64,000 nt of DNA from Lentisphaeraceae bacterium (GCA_004555175.1 SFJE01000011.1:10780-74779), one strand, 5' to 3'. Shown: positions 32,711-42,426, numbered from the stretch's first letter. Translations and numbers: made by a program. Notes: generated by a model not told the origin, from the letters alone.

Positions 32711-35700
32711 AGGGTCTCCTCCAAGCCCAAACAGGCCCCTACCCGATCGAGCAAGGCCGCGCTCGGGCGGTCGGCGAAGATTGGCGCAGCACCGCCGGCG
32801 GCAATGCCGCGCAGGAAGATGTAGCGAATGCCGCCAAAGTTGCGCTCCCAGGAGTAGTCTGGGCCGAGGGTTTCTTTGAGGAAGCGGTGGAGGACGGCGG
32901 CGTAGAGCAGGTACTGGAAGAAGTAGCCGGCGGAGGCCATCTCCTCGGTGATGCCCGGGGTGTCGAAGTCCTCGCGGCGTTTGCCGAGGCTGTTGGACTT
33001 CCAGTCGACCACGTAGTAGTAGCCGTTGTGGCAGAAGATGAGGTCGATAAAGCCTTTGAGCAAGCCCTTTGGGATGGGGCGGTTCCAGCCGCGCATCACC
33101 TGCAGGAAGAGCGCCTTATCCGCTTGGCCGGTCCAGGCTTCCTGCGCGGCCGCGGCGATGGCGCGGGTGGTTGCAGCCGCTTGACGCGAAGAGAAGTCGA
33201 AGGCCCACTCGCTCAGACGCTCGGCCATCGAGACTTGCCGCAGCGAGAAGGTTTCGCCATCGGGCGCAACGAGGGGAGTGTCGAGCGTACGGCGGAACAT
33301 CTCCACGAGCAACTGGCGCTCCTGCGCGCGGCGGTCGGGATCCTCGGCCTCTAGACCATAGAGGCGCAAGGCGGAGGTCACGGCATCGGACAAGGCTTCG
33401 TCCGACGCATCGAAGGGAAGGCGCTCGAGGATGGCGTGCCAGCAGGTGCCGGTCTTCGCGCCTCCGGCGAGGGAGAAGATGGGGTTAACGGCGTCGAGTG
33501 TGAGCGACGAAGCAGTGGCAGTGTCGACATCGCGCGCATCGAGCGTCTCCTCGGAGGCACTTGGCGAGAGGGAGGTGTAACTGCCTTGGGTCGGCAACGC
33601 AGAAAAGGCGCGCGGTTGACGGGCGGGCAAGAGGGCGGCTGTTGGGACGGCGGGGGCCACCCACGCTTGCCACTGCGTGGGGTCGGGCTCCAGCTCCGCC
33701 TCGGCGAAGGCGGAGTCGCCATCCTGCTGGGCGTTGCGATGCCCATTGGCAACTAATGTGGCAAGCGGCTCTGTCCCCTTCTTGGCAATCACGATGCAGC
33801 GTTTAATCGCGCGCGTAAAGGCCACATAGAGCAGGCGGATCTGCTCTTGCGTTGCCTCCGCTTGCGCACATGCTTTGCCGTCATCGTTCTCGGAGGCGAG
33901 GAGCGTTGGGGTGCCGTCATCCGCCACCTCGTGATAGAAGTAAGGGGACTTGAGGGGGAGCGTAGTCGGGATGGGGATGATTGTCACCTTGAACTCCAAC
34001 CCCTTCGAGACGTGCCGCGTCATAATCTTGACGGCATCGCGCTCGCTCTCTAACTGCCGGGCATAGGTCTCGTTGCTCTTCTCTGAGTTCTCCTCGGCGC
34101 GCAGGATGCGCGTCTGGAGCCAATCAACCAGCCGTTCGGGGGTGTTGCCAACTTGGGAAAGCGCCGCCCCGAGGAGGTCAACCAGCTGGAGCAAGTCGGC
34201 CAAGTTGCGTTCTCCATCGGGTTGCTGCGCCAGCCGTTGGCGAATCTTGCAGAGCGGATGAGCTTCCAATGCGGCATACGCGGCATAGAAGCCGTGCGTT
34301 AGCCACTGTTGTGTTAGCGTCGCCAGGAGCTCAATCGCCTCGGCCACCTCAGAATCCTCGGACGTTGCCAGCAATTGATCTGGACGGAACGCGAAGAATG
34401 GCGTGGCCAAAGCCGCCCGAATCTGGCGCGCGCCCCCCAAGCCAGCCAATGCCTTGAGGACGCAAAGTAGGTCGAGGGCGATGGCGCTGCCAAAGACATT
34501 CCCCGCCTGCTGAAGCACCGCTAGCACGCCCACCGAGCGCAACATCTTGCAGAGTCCATCGGCCATCTTATGCGATGGCACCAAGATGGCAATGTCTTGG
34601 GGCTTTACCGCCTCCGGCTGCTCCCGCAGCACTGCGAGTACCTGCTCAACGGTCGCCGCTTGAAGCGTCTCCGAGGCCTTCTTGGTCCAGTAAATGCGGA
34701 AGGGCGCGGGGTCTTCTTGCAACACGCCCGGCGTCTGCCCCGGCACCTGTAAGCCCGCCTCCTGACTTCCGGCGCAGAGGTCTTCGGCATAGGCAATCGC
34801 CTCATCTCCGAAGGTGTGGGCGCCGGGTTGGTCGCGAAAGAGCTGGTTGACGGCCTTGATTAGGCGCGGCGTGGAGCGGAAGTTGCGGTTGAGGCAATAG
34901 GTTTCCCTGGCCACCTCCGGGTGGCGCACGGCTTGACGGTAGGTGTAGATGTCCCCGCCGCGGAAGGCGTAGATGGCTTGCTTGGGATCGCCCACGAAGA
35001 AGAGAATGGGCTTAGGATCGGCCGCAGGGTCCAGAAAGACGCGGCGGAAGATGTCGTATTGGACGGGGTCGGTATCCTGAAACTCGTCGACCAGTGCCGC
35101 CTTGAACTCCGCGCGCAAGGCGGCGGCCAGGGTCGGCCCCAAAATGGGGTCGCAAAGTGCCTCGCGTACGCTCTTGAGCAAATCGTCGAAGGTCTGCGTC
35201 TCACGCGTAGGGCGGGCGGCTTCGTAGGCCTGGACAATCTCGGCCGCCTGACGCAAGAGGGGCGAAGTCTCCCCGTCTTCTAGGTGCCAATCGTGTTTGC
35301 CAGAGAGCGCGAGGGTCATCTTTTGCAGTGCGTCTAGGGTAAAGGACGGTGGCTTGGGTTGCACGCGCCACCAATCGCGCACGGCCTGGGTTAGGGTGGC
35401 GGCCTTATTATCCTCCAATTCCGCACCGAAGGCACTCCGCGTCTCGAAGGCAAAGCGCGTGAGAATGCGTCGGCAGAAGCCGTGAATGGTGGAGATGGCC
35501 GCCTGATCGAAGGTCATCACGGCTAACTCCAGGCGCTTGCTGGCCACCTCTGCCGTCACCCCCCTACCCTCACGCAGGCAGTCGCGCAACTGTTCATATC
35601 GCGCCCGGTCTTCCGGTTTCAACTGCTCGCCGTGCCCGGCGAGAAAGGCTGAAAAGTCAACGAGGGCCTTACGCAGGCGGTCGCGAAGCTCCTGAGTGGC

Positions 35701-35880
35701 GGCCTCGGTGAAGGTCATTACCTGGATTTGCCCCACCAAGAGTCCCAGCTCGACCACCAGACGCAGGTAGATATTCTGAATATTGTAGGTCTTCCCGGTC
35801 CCGGCCGAGGCGGCCACGAGATGCGCCCCGGTTAAGTCGAAGGCCGGGTCAAAGATAACCTCATCAAAGGGTTTAGCCAT
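32707..35880 (-). CDS. recB: Exodeoxyribonuclease V subunit beta (RecB)
   Basis: UvrD-family 3'-5' helicase and nuclease subunit. Walker A AASAGTGKTYNI is near residues 22-33, VDEFQDTDPVQYDIF gives motif II, and FVGDPKQAIYAFRGGD motif III. The C-terminus carries the RecB nuclease: GFIDLIFCHNGYYYVVDWKSNSLG near 940-962 with catalytic Asp and Lys, followed by a YFFQYLLY motif. The length (1057 aa) is slightly below E. coli RecB (1180). It lies 36 nt after recC and overlaps recD by 4 nt. The ribosome site is weak. Confidence 0.93.
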   Translation of the reverse strand: MAKPFDEVIFDPAFDLTGAHLVAASAGTGKTYNIQNIYLRLVVELGLLVGQIQVMTFTEAATQELRDRLRKALVDFSAFLAGHGEQLKPEDRARYEQLRDCLREGRGVTAEVASKRLELAVMTFDQAAISTIHGFCRRILTRFAFETRSAFGAELEDNKAATLTQAVRDWWRVQPKPPSFTLDALQKMTLALSGKHDWHLEDGETSPLLRQAAEIVQAYEAARPTRETQTFDDLLKSVREALCDPILGPTLAAALRAEFKAALVDEFQDTDPVQYDIFRRVFLDPAADPKPILFFVGDPKQAIYAFRGGDIYTYRQAVRHPEVARETYCLNRNFRSTPRLIKAVNQLFRDQPGAHTFGDEAIAYAEDLCAGSQEAGLQVPGQTPGVLQEDPAPFRIYWTKKASETLQAATVEQVLAVLREQPEAVKPQDIAILVPSHKMADGLCKMLRSVGVLAVLQQAGNVFGSAIALDLLCVLKALAGLGGARQIRAALATPFFAFRPDQLLATSEDSEVAEAIELLATLTQQWLTHGFYAAYAALEAHPLCKIRQRLAQQPDGERNLADLLQLVDLLGAALSQVGNTPERLVDWLQTRILRAEENSEKSNETYARQLESERDAVKIMTRHVSKGLEFKVTIIPIPTTLPLKSPYFYHEVADDGTPTLLASENDDGKACAQAEATQEQIRLLYVAFTRAIKRCIVIAKKGTEPLATLVANGHRNAQQDGDSAFAEAELEPDPTQWQAWVAPAVPTAALLPARQPRAFSALPTQGSYTSLSPSASEETLDARDVDTATASSLTLDAVNPIFSLAGGAKTGTCWHAILERLPFDASDEALSDAVTSALRLYGLEAEDPDRRAQERQLLVEMFRRTLDTPLVAPDGETFSLRQVSMAERLSEWAFDFSSRQAAATTRAIAAAAQEAWTGQADKALFLQVMRGWNRPIPKGLLKGFIDLIFCHNGYYYVVDWKSNSLGKRREDFDTPGITEEMASAGYFFQYLLYAAVLHRFLKETLGPDYSWERNFGGIRYIFLRGIAAGGAAPIFADRPSAALLDRVGACLGLEETL

Positions 35881-35916
35881 ACACGCGCTCGCTTCTACAG
35901 ATTCGGGGATGGATTG

Positions 35917-38900
35917 CTACCGCCTGGAGTCAACCGTCCTCCACGGCGGCGGCATTTGTAAGACTTCGTTAAAGTCTGCCTGCGGCTTGTCGTCCTTATA
36001 GTTGCGCAAGAGGAGCAAGTTGAAGGGGCAGGGCTTGAGCGCCTGGGCTACGAGGGCTGCGAGCCTCTCCTGGGCGTCGGCTTGCGCCACCGGGGGAAAG
36101 ACCTGCGCATAATCGCAGTTTAGCCCCATCATCACCGTTGCGAAGTGGTGCCCAGCCGCGTGCCCAGCCAGATGAAAGATCCAGGCCGCGCGCACTTCCG
36201 CTTCGTCCACCTTCCTGCGCTGACCAAAGCGGAAGAGGTGCGCCAGTTCCCCCACCCCCGTGGTCGCAAGCGTCACCAATTTCACCTGCCCGGTCACCCT
36301 CACCGCCCCTCCCGCAACCGCAACATCTTGCGCGAGGTCAAGGATCTTCCCCGCCTCGGCCCACTGTTGCACCGCCGCTGGCAAGGAAAGGGCCGTGGAA
36401 TAGGGCTTCCGATCCTTGGCAGAATAGCGCAGCGTCATCTCGGCGTAGTCCGCAAACGATTGCTTTAAGGACTCTTTAATCTCCGTTTCGCCGAGGGAAG
36501 AGCCCTCCTCACGCAACCGCGTTACCAGCTTCGACTCCTTCATCAACTTCTCGTGGTTGAGCACATTCTCGCACAAAAGTGAAGTCGATGGCGCAAACTC
36601 CAGGGCATCTTCATCTGCCAAGCTATCCCACTCAAGTTTTGGCGCAAAGAGCTTCAATCGCCGCCGAGCAATGGATTGACACGGATGGGCGTAGAAGGCG
36701 GCCAAGTCCTCCAAGGGAATCATTCGCTCCTGCCCCGGCGCGAAGACAAAGGGCTCCATCTCCACTCCCGGCGCTTGCTGACATCCGGCGAGAAGCTGCG
36801 CGGCAATCTCGCGATTGGCGGCCGAGAAGGAGCGCGGAAGGGGCGCTTCCGTCTGGGGCGCGGGAGCTTGGAAGTAGCGCGGCGAGTGGGCCTGCAGCGG
36901 ATGCTTGAAGCGCTGATAGGCCACGCCCGTCTCCTTTAACCAGTCCTCGAGGTCCAATAAAAAGACCGAGGCCGGAATCTCCTTAAGGCTCTGCGCATCC
37001 AAACCCACATAGCTCAGCCCCAGCTTTTTCCGTGCGCCGAGCACCGCCTTCAAGAAGGCATAGCCCTCCTGTTCGCGGATACTGACCTCAAAGAACGAGG
37101 GCTTGCGCCAGACCAAGTCGAAGCTCGGTTTGAAGTCAACCCGAGGGAAGGTGCCGTCATTTAGCCCGCAAATCCAGACAAACTTCGCCGGCACGGCGCT
37201 CCCGAGTGTGAGTGGCGCCACCCGCACCGCATCGCCCATCATCGGGTTCCCGCGGGGGCTCCCCTTTATCGCCTGCAGGACCGCCCGGCAAATAACCTCT
37301 CCCGAAATCTTCTCAGGCGCACGCTTCGCAACGCGCTGGGCCACCCGCATCGCGTGCGTGGTCGAAATGATGGCGTGGCGGATTGCATTCGCCTCTCCAA
37401 GCGCCTCGCCCTCCTCGGCCAAATAGAAGCTCTCCAATGCCTTGAGCAGGGTCTCCTGCCACACGTCGGCCGTGCACTCGCCCCGCAAGGTCTGCCGGAG
37501 TCGCTGCAGCGACTCAACGAAGTCCGCCAACTTTCCAACGCTCTGGGCGCGCTCCCCCTCCACCTCCCCCACCGGCAAAATCTCGCCCAGGCCTGCCAAC
37601 CTCACCAACGCCTCGGCGCCTTCGCTCGGACCGTAGAGGGCATCGACCACAAAGCGGTCCAACCCCCGCCGCCAGGTAAAGGGCGTCTGCGCCTCATCCG
37701 GGGCTTCTTCCGCCGCCTGCTGCAACGTCTGGGCCACGTCCGCCGCATCAAAGCCCCAGTGCAGATTATTCTGCTGCACCATTTCGCGCAGCGTACCCAC
37801 CTCATCCAGCGACAACCCAAAGCGCAACCGAATCTCCGGAACGCCCAACAGGTCGAAGACCGCCGAGACCTCAAAGCGATTGGCGCGGAAGCCGAGCAAG
37901 GCCTCCCACGATTGCGCCATCGGGCTCTCGGCCCCTACCCCGCTCAACAACTGAACCGGAATCTTCCCCTCCTCGCTCCCCATAAAGACCGCTTCAACCA
38001 GCGGCGCGTAGGTGGGCCAATCGGCACAGAGCAACAGCGCGTCACACGCTCGCGCTTGCGGATAATCGGCAAAGAAGCGGTGCATCGCCTCCTTGGCCAC
38101 CTCCAGTTCGCGTCGCGGCCCCGTACACGCGTGGATCTCCGGCGCACTTTCCGCCACAGCTGCAATGTCTCCCTTCTCCGCCCTCTTCACACGCAACCAC
38201 TGGCTGTCAAAGTCGCTCATCTCCAACTCCGCCGAAAGCACCCCGCGCCCACCCGACGCCAACGCCCCCAACAGCTTGGACCCTTCGTCCGCAAAGAAGT
38301 CCTCCGCCTCCGGCAGCTCCGTCTCTCCCGCAAGCAAGGACTGCGTTAAACGCTGGGTAAAGGCCTTGACCGCTTGCCGCTTCGTCGGATTCTCCAGCCA
38401 GTACGCCTGCGAGGGATTAAAGGTCCACCAAATCATCGGCAAGACGCGCGAGATCTGCGCCAACATCTTCAGGTAGGGCCACGGCGCCACCGACACATCA
38501 AAGACCGCCACCCCCTCATAACGCGGAAAGCCCGCGGCAAAGGCCCGCTCGGGATCCGCCTCCGCCGCCAAGGCCACCTCGTAGTCCCGGGCATAGGTTC
38601 CGGGCTCCTCGGCCACCAACAGCTGGTAAAGCGCCACCTGCCACGCATCCTCCCCCGCCCCGCGTTGTCCCTGTTCCCACCGCCGCAACATCGCCGGGCG
38701 CGCGGCCAAATAGCCATCAAAGAGCTTCGCCAGTTGCTCGGCCAAGTCATACCGCTTACGCGCCTGGACCTCGGGGTTCTCGCCCGCCAAATAACGCTGT
38801 AAAGGCGCAAAGCACGCCTCGCCCCCATGGTCGCGCAAGAGTGCCTCAATCCGCCACGTCAACACCCCCTTCGCGTAGGGATGATCGGCCGCCTGACGCA

Positions 38901-39222
38901 CGCCCCGCGTCTGATGAACCTGCGCGGCCAGCCAGTCGTTGACAAACTCGGCAATCGGCACAAAGCGAATATTCGCCAGAATCCGCCGCTGCCCGAGCGG
39001 TCGATGCATCAAGAAGTAATGCTGCAACCAATTCCGGGTGGCCAAATCCCCCACTACCACGCAGAACTGAGCAAAGGGCTTCCCCTGCGTACAACACGCC
39101 CACTGCCGATAGAGCCCCTCGGCCAACGCCTCCAACTGGTCACTCCAAAAGACAGTAGAAGGCGCAGAAGCGTCGTCTGTCTGCCTCACACCGCAACGAG
39201 CTGAATCAGGGCCTTCAAACAT
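35917..39222 (-). CDS. recC: Exodeoxyribonuclease V subunit gamma (RecC)
   Basis: Non-catalytic partner that in E. coli recognises Chi and splits the DNA strands. Family-like stretches include FCVVVGDLATRNWLQHYFL, IRFVPIAEFVNDWL, RFAAGFPRYEGVAVFDVSVAPWPYLKML-like segments, GRVTFCGL-type VAPLTLGSAVPAKFVWICGLNDGTFPR and the C-terminal RecB-nuclease-like fold. The length of 1101 aa matches E. coli RecC (1122). AAGGAG lies 4 nt before ATG 39222. Position directly ahead of recB and recD supports the call, since RecC sequences diverge fast. It starts 46 nt after trmB and could be transcribed from the trmB promoter. Confidence 0.9.
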   Translation of the reverse strand: MFEGPDSARCGVRQTDDASAPSTVFWSDQLEALAEGLYRQWACCTQGKPFAQFCVVVGDLATRNWLQHYFLMHRPLGQRRILANIRFVPIAEFVNDWLAAQVHQTRGVRQAADHPYAKGVLTWRIEALLRDHGGEACFAPLQRYLAGENPEVQARKRYDLAEQLAKLFDGYLAARPAMLRRWEQGQRGAGEDAWQVALYQLLVAEEPGTYARDYEVALAAEADPERAFAAGFPRYEGVAVFDVSVAPWPYLKMLAQISRVLPMIWWTFNPSQAYWLENPTKRQAVKAFTQRLTQSLLAGETELPEAEDFFADEGSKLLGALASGGRGVLSAELEMSDFDSQWLRVKRAEKGDIAAVAESAPEIHACTGPRRELEVAKEAMHRFFADYPQARACDALLLCADWPTYAPLVEAVFMGSEEGKIPVQLLSGVGAESPMAQSWEALLGFRANRFEVSAVFDLLGVPEIRLRFGLSLDEVGTLREMVQQNNLHWGFDAADVAQTLQQAAEEAPDEAQTPFTWRRGLDRFVVDALYGPSEGAEALVRLAGLGEILPVGEVEGERAQSVGKLADFVESLQRLRQTLRGECTADVWQETLLKALESFYLAEEGEALGEANAIRHAIISTTHAMRVAQRVAKRAPEKISGEVICRAVLQAIKGSPRGNPMMGDAVRVAPLTLGSAVPAKFVWICGLNDGTFPRVDFKPSFDLVWRKPSFFEVSIREQEGYAFLKAVLGARKKLGLSYVGLDAQSLKEIPASVFLLDLEDWLKETGVAYQRFKHPLQAHSPRYFQAPAPQTEAPLPRSFSAANREIAAQLLAGCQQAPGVEMEPFVFAPGQERMIPLEDLAAFYAHPCQSIARRRLKLFAPKLEWDSLADEDALEFAPSTSLLCENVLNHEKLMKESKLVTRLREEGSSLGETEIKESLKQSFADYAEMTLRYSAKDRKPYSTALSLPAAVQQWAEAGKILDLAQDVAVAGGAVRVTGQVKLVTLATTGVGELAHLFRFGQRRKVDEAEVRAAWIFHLAGHAAGHHFATVMMGLNCDYAQVFPPVAQADAQERLAALVAQALKPCPFNLLLLRNYKDDKPQADFNEVLQMPPPWRTVDSRR

Positions 39223-39268
39223 CGTTCTCCTTCATCACCGAGTGAACACACCCAAGCTCCAGTCAATC

Positions 39269-39907
39269 TCAAGGCACCGAGTCTGCCTGTCGCGGAACGC
39301 GCGCTGTCGACTCCGCCCGCAGTTGAAACGCGCAGCTGTAAATTGGCTCGCCCTTAGAAAGGAAGAGTCGCTCAAAGTCCGTCTGCTCATCCTCTGCGCG
39401 CACCAACGGCTCAATCGCCTCAAAGCGTGCATCCGCCGAAAGATAACGCGCCATCTCGCCAAAGTAGTCCGCGTGGTCCGTCGAAATATAGACCTTGCCG
39501 CCGGGGACCAAAATCCGCGCTAGCACCGAGCACATCTCCGGCTGGAAAAAGCGGTTCTTATGGTGCCGCCGCTTCGGCCACGGATCTGGAAAGAAGAGAT
39601 AGAAGGCCGAAATCGACCCATCCGGCACCACCTCCCGCACAAACCGCCCAGCCTCCACGCGCACAAAAGCCAAATTGTTCAACGCCCCCTGCTGCGCCTT
39701 CTTAGAGCACCGCCGAAGCCGCTCCATCATCCGCTCCACCCCCAAATAACACCGCTCCGGATGCTTGGCCGCATTCGCCGCCAAAAAGCGACCATTTCCA
39801 CAGCCAATCTCCAACTCCAACGGCGCACCAACCGGAAAGACCGACGCAAAGTCAAACACGCGGTCCTCCGCCTTCATCTCATAAACATGGGCAATCAACT
39901 CATTCAT
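39269..39907 (-). CDS. trmB: tRNA (guanine-N7-)-methyltransferase
   Basis: SAM-dependent enzyme that makes m7G46 in the variable loop of tRNA. The SAM-binding LELEIGCGNGRFLAANAAKHPE, the GVERMMERLRRCSKKA block and the family hallmark FYLFFPDPWPKRRHHKNRFFQPE are present, with TDHADYFGEMARYL and TDFERLFLSKGEPIYSC at the end. From ATG 39907 the protein is 212 aa, a usual length. A -10 box ends 6 nt before that ATG, so the mRNA is probably leaderless; the upstream in-frame extension to 39976 is not family-like and is excluded. Confidence 0.94.
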   Translation of the reverse strand: MNELIAHVYEMKAEDRVFDFASVFPVGAPLELEIGCGNGRFLAANAAKHPERCYLGVERMMERLRRCSKKAQQGALNNLAFVRVEAGRFVREVVPDGSISAFYLFFPDPWPKRRHHKNRFFQPEMCSVLARILVPGGKVYISTDHADYFGEMARYLSADARFEAIEPLVRAEDEQTDFERLFLSKGEPIYSCAFQLRAESTARVPRQADSVP

Positions 39908-39913
39908 ATCAAC

Positions 39914-39922
39914 ATTATACCA
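39914..39922 (-). promoter_or_regulatory. Extended -10 promoter abutting trmB (probable leaderless start)
   Basis: Minus-strand TG-G-TATAAT ends 6 nt before ATG 39907, the same spacing as at ruvB. A G-rich stretch (TGGGGCGGGTG) lies just upstream, also as at ruvB. Confidence 0.6.
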
Positions 39923-40002
39923 CACCCGCCCCACCCTCGACATGCAGAAAAAAGAATCCATTGGAAGGGGACTCAAGGGGGGCCTCCTCAGACGATGTCA
40001 AT

Positions 40003-40034
40003 AAAAAGCGCGGCTCTCCGGAGGGAGAGCCGCG
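40003..40034 (-). terminator. Rho-independent terminator of pckG
   Basis: Minus strand: an 11-bp perfect stem (40024-40034 with 40009-40019) with a CTCC loop, followed by CTTTTTATTG. It lies just after the pckG stop codon. Confidence 0.85.
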
Positions 40035-40055
40035 TCTTTTGAGGGAACGAGGCGC

Positions 40056-41924
40056 TTACTTGTTGAGCGCTTCGGTGATTTCGGCGAGCTTGGCGGTGAG
40101 CTCGGCGGGGATGCGATCGCCGAACTTCTCCCAAGATTCCTTGACACCGGCGACTTCCTTCTTCCAGCCCTCGACATCGACGGTGAGGAGCTCGTGGAGG
40201 GTCTCGGGGGTGGTCTCGCAGCCGGTCAGGTCGATCGCGTCATCGGTGGGCATAATGCCAATCGGGGTGACCTTGGTGGAGGCCTTGCCTTCGATGGCTT
40301 CGCAGACCCACTTGAGGACGCGAGAGTTGTCGCCGAAGCCCGGCCACATGAAGTGACCATCGGCATCCTTGCGGAACCAGTTCACGAAGAAGACCTTCGG
40401 GAGCTTGTCGGCGGCGACCTTCTTGCCCATCTCGAGCCAGTGGCCGAAGTAGTCGGCCATGTTGTAGCCGCAGAAGGGCAGCATCGCGAAGGGATCGCGG
40501 CGGACCTGGCCAATCTGGTCGGAGATAACGGCGGCGGTGACTTCGGAGCCGGCGGCCGAGCCCATGTAGACGCCGTGGGCCCAGTCGGTGGCCATGTTGA
40601 CCAGCGGGATGGTGGAGGGGCGGCGGCCACCGAAGAGGATGGCATCAACCGGCACGCCTTCGGGGGCTTCCCACTCCTTGGCGATCACGGGGCACTGCTC
40701 GGCAGGCGCGGTGAAGCGGGAGTTGGGGTGAGCGGCCTTGATGAACTCGCCGGTGCCATCGGGAGAAGCGACCATCTTGTTGGGCTTTTCCTTGGAGGCG
40801 TAGCAGTCGTTGCCCTTCCAGTCAATGCCGTGGGCCGGCGCAGGAACGCCCATATCTTCCCACCACACATCGCCGTCGTCGGTGAGGACCACGTTGGTGA
40901 AGATGGTGTTCTTCTCGCAAGCGTGCAGGGCGTTGGGGTTGGAGATCTTGGAGGTGCCGGGGGCCACGCCGAAGAAGCCGTTTTCGGGGTTGATGGCGTG
41001 CAGCTTGCCGGTGTTCTTGTCCACGTGGATCCAGGCGATGTCGTCACCGCAGGTTTCGACCTTCCAGCCGGGGAGGGTGGGCAGCATCATCGCGAGGTTG
41101 GTCTTACCGCAGGCCGAGGGGAAGGCGGCGGTGACGAAGTAGCTCTTGTTCTCGGGGCTGGTGAGCTTCAAGATGAGCATGTGCTCGGCCATCCAGCCTT
41201 CCTTGCGGGCGAGGACCGAAGCGATACGCAGGGCGAAGCACTTCTTGCCGAGGAGGGCGTTGCCGCCGTAACCCGAACCGAAGGACCAGATGGCCTCTTC
41301 GCCGGGGTCGGTGAACTGGGTGATGTACTTCTTTTCCATCGGGGCGCAGGGCCAAGCAACATCCTGCTGGCCGGGCTCGAGGGGAGCGCCCACGGAGTGG
41401 TAGCACTTGATGTACTCAGCGCCCTTGTTGATGAGGTCGAGCGCGGCATCACCCATACGGGTCATGATGCGCATGTTGCAGACCACGTAAGGCGAGTCGG
41501 TCAGCTCAACGCCGAGCTTGGAGAGGGGCGAGCCGATCGGGCCCATCGAGAAGGGAATCACGTAGAGGGTGCGGCCCTTCATGCAGCCCTTGTAGAGCTC
41601 CCACATGATCTTCTTCATCTCGGTGGGGTCCATCCAGTTGTTGGTCGGGCCCGCATCCTTCTGATCCTTGCAGCAGATGTAGGTGCGCTTCTCAACGCGC
41701 GCAACGTCAGACTCGTGAGAGCGGACCAGGTAGCACCCCGGGCGCTTCTTCTCGTCGAGCTTAATCCAGGCGCCGCGGGCAACTTCCGCCGCCGCGAGGG
41801 CATCATACTCAGCCTGCGAACCATCGCAGACGACAATCTTTTCGGGGGTGGCGTGATCAGCGAATTCCTTGACCCAAGCCTTCAACTCAGGGTTGGTGAT
41901 CTTTTCAAGGCAGCAGCAGCTCAT
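40056..41924 (-). CDS. pckG: Phosphoenolpyruvate carboxykinase (GTP)
   Basis: Interconverts oxaloacetate plus GTP and PEP plus CO2 plus GDP. In anaerobic fermenters it often runs in the carboxylating direction towards succinate or propionate; direction here is inference. The GTP-type family is clear from the length (622 aa) and motifs: RSHESDVARVEKRT, FSMGPIGSPLSKLGVELTDS, the P-loop FPSACGKTNLAMM near residue 267, GDDIAWIHVDKNTG, and RKDADGHFMWPGFGDNSRVLKW near the C-terminus. AAGGAA precedes the ATG. It has its own promoter and terminator, so it is monocistronic, divergent from gdhA. Confidence 0.96.
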   Translation of the reverse strand: MSCCCLEKITNPELKAWVKEFADHATPEKIVVCDGSQAEYDALAAAEVARGAWIKLDEKKRPGCYLVRSHESDVARVEKRTYICCKDQKDAGPTNNWMDPTEMKKIMWELYKGCMKGRTLYVIPFSMGPIGSPLSKLGVELTDSPYVVCNMRIMTRMGDAALDLINKGAEYIKCYHSVGAPLEPGQQDVAWPCAPMEKKYITQFTDPGEEAIWSFGSGYGGNALLGKKCFALRIASVLARKEGWMAEHMLILKLTSPENKSYFVTAAFPSACGKTNLAMMLPTLPGWKVETCGDDIAWIHVDKNTGKLHAINPENGFFGVAPGTSKISNPNALHACEKNTIFTNVVLTDDGDVWWEDMGVPAPAHGIDWKGNDCYASKEKPNKMVASPDGTGEFIKAAHPNSRFTAPAEQCPVIAKEWEAPEGVPVDAILFGGRRPSTIPLVNMATDWAHGVYMGSAAGSEVTAAVISDQIGQVRRDPFAMLPFCGYNMADYFGHWLEMGKKVAADKLPKVFFVNWFRKDADGHFMWPGFGDNSRVLKWVCEAIEGKASTKVTPIGIMPTDDAIDLTGCETTPETLHELLTVDVEGWKKEVAGVKESWEKFGDRIPAELTAKLAEITEALNK

Positions 41925-42008
41925 GGTTGTTCCTTAAGTGTTTGTGTTTGCCTCGCCGGCTTGGCCGCGCACCCGCGCTTCCGCCGACCTTGGCTGAAAA
42001 CACTGCGT

Positions 42009-42038
42009 ATTGTAGCGCACTCTGCCCCCTAGGCGCAA
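42009..42038 (-). promoter_or_regulatory. Promoter of pckG
   Basis: Minus strand TTGCGC (42033-42038), 18-nt spacer, TACAAT (42009-42014), about 80 nt before ATG 41924. Confidence 0.55.
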
Positions 42039-42149
42039 GTAAAAAGTTGGGAAGGCGCGTAAGCCGCGCGTGTTGCGCGCACGTGTGGCTAAGCCAGATT
42101 TCCCCCAGCCCCGACTCGATAATGTCCCAGCCCCTCCTGCAAAGCAACC

Positions 42150-42271
42150 TAGGCCCTAGGTCGAGGTGAGGTAGGCCCTAGGTCGAGGCGAGGTAGCTCC
42201 TACCCCGAAGCGAGGTAGGCCCTAGGTCGAGGCGAGGTAGGCCCTAGGTCGAGGTGAGGTAGGGGCGGACA
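42150..42271. repeat. 22-bp tandem repeat (TAGGCCCTAGGTCGAGG-type) plus AAAAATGTAAA module
   Basis: Units start at exactly 42150, 42172, 42194, 42216, 42238 and 42260 (the last partial; the third diverged). The unit reads TAGGCCCTAGGTCGAGG+CGAGG and contains the palindrome CCTAGG. It runs into GGGGCGGACAAAAATGTAAA, shared with 12733. The remainder of the 42039-42396 interval shows no gene; 42286-42307 is a CCCGGGC/GCCCGGG inverted repeat. Confidence 0.8.
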
Positions 42272-42355
42272 AAAATGTAAAAGACCCCGGGCAGGTTATC
42301 GCCCGGGCGCGAGAGAATCGGGGGTGTAGGCGAAGTGATGCACGGTGTAACGGGA

Positions 42356-42383
42356 GGTGGGGCGAGCTTGCGACCGCCCCACC
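42356..42383 (+). promoter_or_regulatory. GC-rich hairpin immediately upstream of the gdhA promoter
   Basis: A perfect 9-bp stem GGTGGGGCG / CGCCCCACC with a 10-nt loop, followed by CGCGCGATTTTTC. It could terminate transcription entering from upstream or be a dyad operator site; the sequence does not decide. Confidence 0.45.
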
Positions 42384-42396
42384 CGCGCGATTTTTC

Positions 42397-42426
42397 TTGC
42401 GAGCGAAAAGTGGCGCGTGGTATAAT
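42397..42426 (+). promoter_or_regulatory. Promoter of gdhA
   Basis: TTGCGA (42397-42402), an 18-nt spacer ending in the TGG of an extended -10, and TATAAT (42421-42426). The leader is about 36 nt. Confidence 0.7.

Noticed and set aside
40194..42032. 612-codon plus-strand ORF opposite pckG (and a 453-codon one opposite gdhA, a 456-codon one opposite the methylase gene)
   Set aside because: Composition-driven antisense frames; the opposite strand encodes full-length, motif-complete enzymes.
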